Shown here: piece after piece, positions 1 through 5,600 of the stretch
How positions within the stretch are numbered: position 1 is the stretch's first letter
Layout: each line of letters opens with the position of its first letter
NCBI GenBank assembly: GCA_964230965.1
Contig: CAXRJA010000074.1
Coordinates: forward strand, 1 to 6,723
DNA length: 6,723 nucleotides
DNA from: UBA8290 sp964230965
Lineage (GTDB): Bacteria; Bacillota_I; Bacilli_A; Acholeplasmatales; Acholeplasmataceae
Direction: 5' to 3'
Notes under the pieces: model-generated
What the model saw: only the letters and a program-made list of their open reading frames with translations
The model's database searches: none
Told to the model about the DNA's origin: nothing
Translations under genes and position numbers: made by a program

Positions 1-418
1 AAAAATTCAGGCAAAACTTCAAACACTTGTGGATGTCGGATTAGGATATATCACTCTTGGTCAATCTGCAACAACACTTTCTGGTGGGGAAGCGCAACGT
101 GTGAAATTAGCAAGTGAACTCTATAAGAAAATAACGAATAAAACATTATATGTTCTTGATGAACCAACAACAGGACTTCACACAGACGATGTGAAACGAC
201 TCGTTGAAGTCCTTCATCGAATTGTGGACCAGGGAGCAACCATGGTGGTCATCGAACATAATTTGGATGTTATTAAAAATGCAGACCATATTATTGATTT
301 AGGACCCGATGGTGGTGATTCAGGTGGTCAAATTGTTGCACTTGGCACACCAGAACAAGTTGCTAAAGTAAAAAATTCATATACTGGGCAATATTTAGCT
401 CAAGTTTTAGAGACTTAA
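1..418 (+). CDS. uvrA: UvrABC system protein A, C-terminal end (5' part outside window)
   Basis: This is the last roughly 138 codons of UvrA, the DNA-damage-sensing ATPase of nucleotide excision repair, which acts with UvrB in the cytoplasm. The reading frame is open from base 2, so the gene begins upstream of the window; an apparent GTG start at 29 is internal. The visible part is the end of the second ABC ATPase domain. It has the UvrA-typical KLQTLVDVGLGY stretch (14-49), the ABC signature LSGGEAQRVKLA (77-112), the Walker B and D-loop segment LYVLDEPTTGLH (146-181), the switch histidine in VIEHNLDVI (His codon at 257) and the closing IDLGPDGG segment followed by a GTPEQVA stretch. The order and wording match E. 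coli UvrA almost residue by residue. It ends in TAA at 416. No terminator hairpin is evident before the next gene, so some read-through into the downstream operon is possible. Confidence 0.97.
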   Translation, partial: KIQAKLQTLVDVGLGYITLGQSATTLSGGEAQRVKLASELYKKITNKTLYVLDEPTTGLHTDDVKRLVEVLHRIVDQGATMVVIEHNLDVIKNADHIIDLGPDGGDSGGQIVALGTPEQVAKVKNSYTGQYLAQVLET

Positions 419-429
419 GAGAGATTCTT

Positions 430-438
430 TGATATAAT
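430..438 (+). promoter_or_regulatory. Extended -10 promoter, TGATATAAT, probable leaderless start
   Basis: TGATATAAT is a perfect extended -10 element (TGn plus TATAAT). It lies in the 26-base gap between the uvrA stop and the ATG at 445. The -35 region is weak: TAGAGA at 408-413 matches four of six consensus positions with a long 19-base spacer. The extended TG can compensate for this. Counting TATAAT as -12 to -7 puts +1 at 445, the A of the ATG. The mRNA would then have essentially no leader, and no Shine-Dalgarno sequence is present upstream of this ATG. The sequence is seen directly; promoter activity is inferred. Confidence 0.72.
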
Positions 439-444
439 ACCCCT

Positions 445-903
445 ATGAAACTTCAACCTTCACAATCAAAAAAAATACTCTTAACAATGACGTTTTATTT
501 TCATAAAAACATTGTGAAACATTTAGTTATTTTATTTCTTGTCAATACATTTGTATTGATGGGACTTATTGGTATTTTGACAGCATTAAACTTGAGTGTT
601 TTTGAGACATCAGTTTTAAACATTCTTTTGCTTTCTATATTCTTAACACTTTCTGAACACATCATTAAAACCACCATGTCTATAAGAATGTATCAATTCT
701 TTGCCGCCTCTTTTGGTATGGCGAGTAGCATTATTATGGTACTGATTGTGACTGTTTTTGCTCTGATATTTCACCATTTTAAAATTTTATCGGTAGAAGG
801 CCTCATCGGCATGTCATTTATTTTCATGTGGATCAGACATCTTCTAAGAAGATTTATTGTCATTAGAAACAGCAGAAGAAGTTTAAAAAGGAAGTCAATA
901 TGA
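445..903 (+). CDS. Small four-helix membrane protein, function unknown
   Basis: I do not recognise this 152-residue protein. It is strongly hydrophobic, with four likely membrane segments near residues 26-48, 55-70, 88-110 and 113-132. The N-terminal 25 residues are basic, and so is the tail from about 131, with several Arg and Lys and a terminal RRSLKRK. By the positive-inside rule both ends should face the cytoplasm. No catalytic motif or cysteine is visible. The start at 445 lies at the predicted transcription start and has no Shine-Dalgarno. The next in-frame Met (487) also lacks one, so 445 is preferred. The stop overlaps the hprK start by 4 bases, which implies coupled translation. In Bacillus subtilis small membrane proteins (YvlC, YvlD) precede hprK, so this could occupy the same slot, but homology cannot be shown by eye. 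Confidence 0.75.
   Translation: MKLQPSQSKKILLTMTFYFHKNIVKHLVILFLVNTFVLMGLIGILTALNLSVFETSVLNILLLSIFLTLSEHIIKTTMSIRMYQFFAASFGMASSIIMVLIVTVFALIFHHFKILSVEGLIGMSFIFMWIRHLLRRFIVIRNSRRSLKRKSI
887..894 (+). promoter_or_regulatory. Ribosome binding site of hprK
   Basis: AAAGGAAG lies inside the last codons of the preceding gene, with its GGA core 7 bases before the ATG at 900. It fixes the hprK start and contrasts with the first gene of the unit, which has no such site. Confidence 0.75.
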
Positions 904-1823
904 GTATATATGTAAAAGACTTAGTAAAAGATTTAAATTTAGAAGTTTTGATTTCAGAACAATCTCTTGATAGAATTATCGACAGTGATTTACTTGCAAG
1001 ACCTGGTGTTGAACTCGTTGGTTTTTTTGATTTTTATGATCCAAACAGAATTGTATTATTCGGTTCAAAAGAAGCAAGTTTCATGCAACTTTTTGATGAA
1101 AAAACGATGAAAGAACGTATCGAAACACTCTTTAAAAAACAACCACCATGCATGATTTTCTCAAGAAATGTTTACATACACGATATGTTTTTTGAACTTG
1201 GGCATACATATGGTGTTCCGATATTAAGATCCACTCATAGAACCACGGCACTTGCAAGTTTATTGTATAATTTCCTTCACGCGAATTTGGCACCTAGAAA
1301 AACATTACACGGTGTTTTAGTGGATATTCACGGATTGGGAACGTTGATTATTGGTAAGTCCGGCATCGGAAAAAGTGAAACCGCACTCGAACTTATTAAA
1401 AGGGGACATTTACTTGTTGCAGATGATCGTGTAGATATGTATGAAGCTTCAGCTGGATCTGTAATCGGATATGCACCAGATATTACAAAAAAACTTATTG
1501 AAGTACGCGGTATTGGCATTGTAAATGTTGTTGAAATGTATGGTGCTGGCGCTTTTAGAGAAGATAAAAAAATAAGACTTGTTGTTGAACTGGAAGCGTG
1601 GAACGAAGAAAAACACTATGATCGTTTAGGTGTTGAAACAGAACACGTCAGATATTTTGAAACAGAACTCCCTAAAATTACCATTCCGGTATTACCGGGA
1701 AGAAATGTTGCAACACTCGTAGAATCTGCTGCAGATAATATGAAACTTAAATATTTAGGCTATGATGCTGCAAAAGATTTTGTTGATAAAATCAATAAAA
1801 AAGCAGAAGGTAAAGAAGGATGA
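900..1823 (+). CDS. hprK: HPr kinase/phosphorylase
   Basis: This bifunctional cytoplasmic enzyme phosphorylates HPr of the sugar phosphotransferase system on a serine, and removes that phosphate by phosphorolysis, releasing pyrophosphate. The 307-residue length is normal for the family. Residues 1 to about 130 form the N-terminal domain. The catalytic domain follows with HGVLVDIHGLG at 137-147 (conserved His137), the Walker A loop GKSGIGKS at 152-159, VADD at 173-176 (containing the catalytic Asp), the HprK signature LIEVRGIGIVNV at 199-210, and TIPVLPGRN at 261-269. All of the key motifs I can recall are intact, so both activities are expected. It overlaps the upstream gene and lgt by 4 bases each. 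The hprK-lgt pair followed by a ppaX-type gene is the order known from Bacillus subtilis. In low-GC Gram-positives Ser-phosphorylated HPr acts in carbon catabolite control; whether this host has HPr or CcpA cannot be seen here. Confidence 0.97.
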   Translation: MSIYVKDLVKDLNLEVLISEQSLDRIIDSDLLARPGVELVGFFDFYDPNRIVLFGSKEASFMQLFDEKTMKERIETLFKKQPPCMIFSRNVYIHDMFFELGHTYGVPILRSTHRTTALASLLYNFLHANLAPRKTLHGVLVDIHGLGTLIIGKSGIGKSETALELIKRGHLLVADDRVDMYEASAGSVIGYAPDITKKLIEVRGIGIVNVVEMYGAGAFREDKKIRLVVELEAWNEEKHYDRLGVETEHVRYFETELPKITIPVLPGRNVATLVESAADNMKLKYLGYDAAKDFVDKINKKAEGKEG

Positions 1824-2761
1824 CAAAGATAAAACAGTGGTTTTTCAACCACATCACACCAATAAAACTTTATGGCGGTGCATTATTATATTTCATGGTA
1901 CTCGTGATACTTGCAGTTGTACCCCAAACACGTGTCCCCTATAATAATGTTGCCATAGACTTAGGATTTGTAGAAATTGCTTGGTATGCTGTGTTTATTC
2001 TTTCAGGTTTATTGATCGCTGTCTTTTGGTCTGTCGATGAATTTAAGAAAAAAGGACTATCCGTCGACTTTTTATATGATGCATTGTTGTGGACAGTACC
2101 CATTGCAATTGTTGGTTCAAGGATATATTATGTCATTTTTGATCCAAATAAAAACTATCAATCCATAATTGATATTATTAATATTTCCCGAGGTGGCCTT
2201 TCAATCCATGGCGTAGTTATAACTGCGACGTTATTTGTATTATTTTATAGTAAGAAAAAAGGTGTTAATTTTTGGCTTATTGCTGATATTGTTGCTGTTG
2301 GATTCCTCATTGGACAAATTGTTGGTCGTTGGGGAAACTTTATGAATCAAGAAGCATACGGACCGGTTATCGAATCGCAATTCATCTTAAATATATTACC
2401 TACTTTTATTAAAGACCAAATGTTTATTGCAGGTAATTATCATCATCCTACCTTTTTATATGAAGGGTTATGGAATTTAGTTGGTCTTGTTATACTAATC
2501 AACATAAGAAGAAAAAAACTTCTCAAGATTGGGGATTTGTTTGCTCTTTATTTAATGTGGTATGGATTAGGTCGAGGTGCAATCATTGAACCACTTAGAA
2601 CAGGTGGTGCAGAATTTGATGCATTACGTGTCTTTGGATTACCTGTAAATATTTATTTATCACTCATTTTATTTTTAGGTGGTGGATTACTTCTCATGTT
2701 TTTAAAAAACAAGAAATTACCTGAATTACCTTATTATGCAGAAGTTGGTCAACATGATTAA
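1820..2761 (+). CDS. lgt: Prolipoprotein diacylglyceryl transferase, with N-terminal extension
   Basis: This integral membrane enzyme transfers a diacylglyceryl group from phosphatidylglycerol to the lipobox cysteine of prolipoproteins, the first step of lipoprotein maturation. Family motifs are present: IAWYAVF around Tyr56, GSRIYYVIF at 99-107, GGLSIHG at 125-131 (His130, matching E. coli His103), the Lgt signature GRWGNFMNQEAYG at 169-181 (Arg170 and Asn173, matching E. coli Arg143 and Asn146), HPTFLYEGLWN at 209-219, and YGLGRGAIIEPLRT at 248-261 (Tyr248 and Arg252, matching Tyr235 and Arg239). At 313 residues it is longer than usual (roughly 270-290). About 40 extra residues at the N-terminus carry a hydrophobic stretch at 17-35. 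The start at 1820 overlaps the hprK stop and has AGAAGG at 1805-1810, 9 bases upstream. The end overlaps the next gene by 8 bases. Confidence 0.95.
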   Translation: MTKIKQWFFNHITPIKLYGGALLYFMVLVILAVVPQTRVPYNNVAIDLGFVEIAWYAVFILSGLLIAVFWSVDEFKKKGLSVDFLYDALLWTVPIAIVGSRIYYVIFDPNKNYQSIIDIINISRGGLSIHGVVITATLFVLFYSKKKGVNFWLIADIVAVGFLIGQIVGRWGNFMNQEAYGPVIESQFILNILPTFIKDQMFIAGNYHHPTFLYEGLWNLVGLVILINIRRKKLLKIGDLFALYLMWYGLGRGAIIEPLRTGGAEFDALRVFGLPVNIYLSLILFLGGGLLLMFLKNKKLPELPYYAEVGQHD

Positions 2762-3386
2762 GTTAGTATTATTTGATTTAGATGGGACATTATTAAAATC
2801 AACTGAAATTATCATGGATGCCTTTGTCATAACGTTTGAAAAATATTTCAAAGAAGTGAAGCTTGATCAAAAAACATTAACATCTTTTCTAGGTCATACA
2901 CTATTTGAGACATTTGGTATATACATCAAAGAAGATCAAGATATGGATGAGCTTGTTAATTTTTATAGAAACACATCAGAAAAATTGATGCAAGATGTGA
3001 CTGCTTATCCTAATGCAAAAGCTTTGATGAAAAAACTTCAATCAAAAAACATCATGATTGGAGTTGTCACATCAAAGATGAATCATGTTGCCAGAGAGCA
3101 CTTAAGATTGATAGGATTAAATGATTATGTGACACATTTAGTTGGTTATGAAGACGTTGTGAATCACAAACCACATAAAGAGCCGATTGAGAAAGGGTTA
3201 TCTTTATATAGCGTCAAGGCTGAAGAGGCTGTTTATGTAGGTGATCATGAAAATGATATGGTCGCTGCTAAGTCTGCAGGTGTAATAAGTTGCGCTGTGA
3301 GCTATAGTCACAGACTTAAAGAAATGCTAGCAGTGATGCCAGATTATGTTGTAGATGATTTATTACAAATAGAAGATATCGTGTAG
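2754..3386 (+). CDS. ppaX: HAD-family phosphatase, PpaX/Gph-like (probable pyrophosphatase)
   Basis: This is a 210-residue cytoplasmic haloacid dehalogenase-type phosphatase. Motif I is FDLDGTLL, with nucleophile Asp8 and acid-base Asp10. Motif II is VVTSK with Thr106 and Ser107, the motif III lysine is Lys139 in NHKPHKEP, and motif IV is VGDHENDM with Asp164 and Asp168. A helical C1-type cap lies between motifs I and II and contains FLGHTLFETFG, which resembles the GPSLYDTF region of Bacillus PpaX. PpaX hydrolyses the pyrophosphate made when HprK dephosphorylates Ser-P-HPr, and it lies in the hprK operon of B. subtilis, so position supports this role. Phosphoglycolate phosphatase or a broader phosphatase remains possible. 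An earlier in-frame ATG at 2736 has no ribosome site. I prefer 2754 because family members begin a few residues before the DLDGT motif and GAAG sits about 9 bases upstream. The 8-base overlap with lgt suggests coupled translation. Confidence 0.87.
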   Translation: MIKLVLFDLDGTLLKSTEIIMDAFVITFEKYFKEVKLDQKTLTSFLGHTLFETFGIYIKEDQDMDELVNFYRNTSEKLMQDVTAYPNAKALMKKLQSKNIMIGVVTSKMNHVAREHLRLIGLNDYVTHLVGYEDVVNHKPHKEPIEKGLSLYSVKAEEAVYVGDHENDMVAAKSAGVISCAVSYSHRLKEMLAVMPDYVVDDLLQIEDIV

Positions 3387-3389
3387 GAG
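3385..3389 (+). promoter_or_regulatory. Ribosome binding site of trxB, overlapping the previous stop
   Basis: AGGAG shares its first two bases with the TAG stop of the phosphatase gene and lies 8 bases before the ATG at 3398. It selects 3398 over the out-of-frame ATG at 3393. Confidence 0.75.
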
Positions 3390-3397
3390 ATAATGTT

Positions 3398-4309
3398 ATG
3401 TATGATGTATTAGTAATTGGTGCAGGACCAGCGGGTGTTACAGCAAGTATTTATACCAAACGTGCGAATTTAAAAGTTGCAGTATTCGAAGGTAATGTTC
3501 CAGGGGGACAACTTGTGAATTATAGCGAGATAGAAAATTATCCTGGTGTAAAATCTTTTAGTTCCATTGACCTTGCAACAGATATGATTGAACATATGTC
3601 TAAATTAGACATTGAAGTAAAATATGAAAACGTCACCAAATTAGAAGATCATGGGTCTTATAAAACCGTCTCAACAGATTTTGGATTATATGATACCAAG
3701 GCGGTGATTATCGCAACGGGAAATGTCCCAAGAAAACTCGGTGTTGAAAACGAAGAACAACTCGCATATAACGGTATTAGTTGGTGTGCCATTTGTGACG
3801 GGCCAATTTATCGTGATAAAGATGTCATCGTTGTTGGCGGTGGTAATTCAGCAGTAGAAGAAGGATATTATTTATCGACTTTTACTAAATCTGTCACTGT
3901 AGTACAAAACTTAGACCGATTAACGGCAGAAGCAAAAGCCAATGAAAAACTTATTCAACAACCGAATGTTAAGGTCTATTATGAAACCCTTGTAGATAAA
4001 TTTTTAAAAGATGACAAAGGCTTAACAGGTGCGACATTGAAAGACAAAGATGGCAATACCTTTGATGTATTTGCAGATGGTGTCTTTGAATATGTAGGAA
4101 TGATACCTGTGACAGATTTTGTAAAACATCTTGGAATTACAACCAATTATGGATATATTAAAGTGAATGAAAAAATGGAAACTAAAATTCCAGGTATTCT
4201 TTCTTGTGGCGATGTAAACGATAAACAAATTCGTCAAGTTGTCACTGCTGTAGGAGATGGTGCCGTTGCAGCTCAAAACGCCCTTAAATATTTGGAGTCA
4301 CTAAACTAA
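3398..4309 (+). CDS. trxB: Thioredoxin reductase-type flavoprotein, NADPH-phosphate motif absent
   Basis: This 303-residue cytoplasmic flavoprotein reduces thioredoxin or a thioredoxin-like partner through a redox-active dithiol. It has the usual length and order: FAD-binding GAGPAG at 8-13, GGQLVNYSEIENYPG at 36-50, ATG at 106-108, the redox pair Cys130 and Cys133 in WCAICDG, the second nucleotide-binding loop GGGNSAVEE at 147-155, and the C-terminal FAD motif CGDVNDKQIRQ at 270-280 followed by TAVGDGAVAA. The oddity is at 170-176. Where NADPH-dependent enzymes have HRRxxxR (E. coli His175, Arg176, Arg177, Arg181), this protein has Gln170, Asn171, Leu172 and Thr176. The basic pocket for the 2'-phosphate of NADPH is therefore missing. 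The region looks more like the corresponding loop of NADH-using AhpF. NADH use, or another electron donor, is a reasonable inference. The TAA stop directly abuts the whiA ATG. Confidence 0.92.
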   Translation: MYDVLVIGAGPAGVTASIYTKRANLKVAVFEGNVPGGQLVNYSEIENYPGVKSFSSIDLATDMIEHMSKLDIEVKYENVTKLEDHGSYKTVSTDFGLYDTKAVIIATGNVPRKLGVENEEQLAYNGISWCAICDGPIYRDKDVIVVGGGNSAVEEGYYLSTFTKSVTVVQNLDRLTAEAKANEKLIQQPNVKVYYETLVDKFLKDDKGLTGATLKDKDGNTFDVFADGVFEYVGMIPVTDFVKHLGITTNYGYIKVNEKMETKIPGILSCGDVNDKQIRQVVTAVGDGAVAAQNALKYLESLN

Positions 4310-5242
4310 ATGTCATTTACCAAGCTTGTCAAAGAAGAACTTGTGACAATTCCCATTGAGACGTCTGAACAACTCGCTGAGTTTGCAGCTTTTTTGCACA
4401 TGAATGGTGATATTACAAAACGTGATCAAAAGCTGATTCTCATATTCAAGACGAATAGTCCTACTGTTGCAAAAAGGTTTTTACAGTTATCTAGAACGTT
4501 ATATCAAGCAGAAACAACACTGATTAAAAAACAACAACAAAAGCTGACAAAAAAACCTCAGATTTTAGTTGAAATAGAGTCTCGCGTTAAAGATATCTTG
4601 TCTGAAATCAAATTGTTAGAACCCTTATTTGAAACATCGGATGTCTTATTACCATCAGATCCCACACGACTCGCATTTTTACGTGCTGCATTTTTATCAA
4701 CTGGGTCTGTGAATGATCCTAAGACAGCACAGTATCATTTAGAGATGAGTCATGAAAGAGATGATTTAGCAGTACTCATACAAAGTTTAATGAACCGTTT
4801 TGATTTAAATGCTAAAATCATCAAAAGAAGACATCAACATGTTGTCTATTTAAAAGACGCAGAACATATTTCAGATTTTATGATGCGTATAGGGGCTCAA
4901 AACTCGGTGTTTAAATTTGAAGATGCAAGAATTAAACGTGATTTTAATAACTCTATTAATCGTGTGATGAACTGTGAAATCGCAAATGAAAAGAAAGTTT
5001 ATGAGGCAGCATCAAAAATTATTGATGAAATAACCTTTATTTCAAGTTATAATGTATATATAGATGAAAAAATCAAACGTGTAATGGATTTGAGACTGAA
5101 TTATCCAGAATATAATTTACGAGAACTTACAGAACAATATGAAATAGAGTATAAAGAACCTATTTCTAAATCTGGACTCAATCACAGATTTTCAAAAATA
5201 AAAAATATTGCACAAGCATTAAGGGAGGGATCACCCCTATGA
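4310..5242 (+). CDS. whiA: WhiA-family DNA-binding protein
   Basis: WhiA is a conserved Gram-positive DNA-binding protein. It regulates sporulation in Streptomyces, and in Bacillus it affects cell division and chromosome segregation. This 310-residue copy has the typical short N-terminal helix SFTKLVKEEL. A LAGLIDADG-homing-endonuclease-like domain follows, including the family motif RLAFLRAAFLSTGSVNDP around residues 120-137. The linker segment NRVMNCEIANEKKV resembles the usual NRLVNCETAN. The C-terminal helix-turn-helix region contains LRLNYPEYNLRELTEQY and then SKSGLNHRFSKIKNIA, close to the usual GKSGVNHRLRKIEEIA. No nuclease activity is expected, since known WhiA proteins lack it. The gene starts on the base after the trxB stop, with a GGAG at 4294-4297 that is 12 bases from the ATG, slightly far, so coupling to trxB translation is likely. 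Its stop overlaps the acpS start by 4 bases. In Bacillus, rapZ and yvcK lie between trxB and whiA; here nothing does. Confidence 0.95.
   Translation: MSFTKLVKEELVTIPIETSEQLAEFAAFLHMNGDITKRDQKLILIFKTNSPTVAKRFLQLSRTLYQAETTLIKKQQQKLTKKPQILVEIESRVKDILSEIKLLEPLFETSDVLLPSDPTRLAFLRAAFLSTGSVNDPKTAQYHLEMSHERDDLAVLIQSLMNRFDLNAKIIKRRHQHVVYLKDAEHISDFMMRIGAQNSVFKFEDARIKRDFNNSINRVMNCEIANEKKVYEAASKIIDEITFISSYNVYIDEKIKRVMDLRLNYPEYNLRELTEQYEIEYKEPISKSGLNHRFSKIKNIAQALREGSPL
5221..5229 (+). promoter_or_regulatory. Strong ribosome binding site of acpS with a small overlapping hairpin
   Basis: AAGGGAGGG lies 9 bases before the ATG at 5239 and is one of the strongest Shine-Dalgarno matches in the window. AGGG at 5226-5229 can pair with CCCT at 5235-5238 around a five-base loop, which could partly mask the site until the ribosome finishing whiA melts it. 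The pairing is seen; any regulatory effect is inference. Confidence 0.6.
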
Positions 5243-5598
5243 TTAAAGGTGTTGGCATAGATTTAGTTGAATTAGAACGCATAAGAGAGTTGCTTTCAGA
5301 TCGTTTTATTGAACGTATTTTATCGGAAAAAGAAATGAAAGAATATCAAAATCTCGCACACGAACAAGTAAAACTTGAATTCATTGGTGGCCGTTTTGCT
5401 GCAAAAGAGGCGATTTTTAAGGCCGTTGCTGTAGGGCCAGGGAATACAAATTATAAAGATTTCTCGGTTTTACATGAGTCATCAGGAAAACCATATGTAG
5501 AGTCAACATTTTTTACAGATAAAGATCATGTTAGTGTCTCTATAACACATACAGACAGCTATGCAGCAGCATTTGTGGTCATTGAAAACAAGGAGTAA
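5239..5598 (+). CDS. acpS: Holo-[acyl-carrier-protein] synthase
   Basis: AcpS transfers the 4'-phosphopantetheine arm from coenzyme A to a serine of acyl carrier protein, which makes it competent for fatty acid and phospholipid synthesis in the cytoplasm. At 119 residues it has the normal length of the single-domain family. Key motifs are GVGIDLVELERI near the N-terminus, with metal-binding Asp8, FIGGRFAAKEAIFKAV at 48-63, with metal-binding Glu57 and neighbouring Lys56, GKPYV at 83-87, and the closing VSITHTDSYAAAFVV at 100-114. The family usually has SISH here, and SITHT is a common variant. The start overlaps the whiA stop in an ATGA junction and has a strong ribosome site at 5221-5229. 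In many Firmicutes acpS lies elsewhere, often near alr, so the link to whiA is an uncommon arrangement. Presence of the gene implies that the host modifies an acyl carrier protein. Confidence 0.96.
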   Translation: MIKGVGIDLVELERIRELLSDRFIERILSEKEMKEYQNLAHEQVKLEFIGGRFAAKEAIFKAVAVGPGNTNYKDFSVLHESSGKPYVESTFFTDKDHVSVSITHTDSYAAAFVVIENKE

Positions 5599-5600
5599 AT

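Noticed and set aside
51..239. Minus-strand open frame inside uvrA
   Set aside because: It lies opposite the strongly conserved ABC signature and Walker B region of uvrA and encodes nothing recognisable.
439..448. The 10-mer ACCCCTATGA occurs at 439-448 and again at 5233-5242, both times spanning a start codon
   Set aside because: Two copies of a short word that includes ATG are most simply coincidence; no third copy was noticed and the contexts differ (leaderless start versus strong ribosome site).
1328..1519. Minus-strand open frame inside hprK
   Set aside because: It is antisense to the Walker A and HprK signature region and has no protein-like features.
1762..1944. Plus-strand frame across the hprK-lgt junction
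   Set aside because: It is out of frame with two well-supported genes that fully explain this stretch.
2736..2753. Earlier ATG for the HAD phosphatase, adding six residues
   Set aside because: It has no ribosome site, and the family normally begins a few residues before the DLDGT motif, which fits 2754.
4022..4276. Minus-strand open frame inside trxB
   Set aside because: It is antisense to the conserved C-terminal FAD motif of trxB, with no ribosome site or recognisable content.
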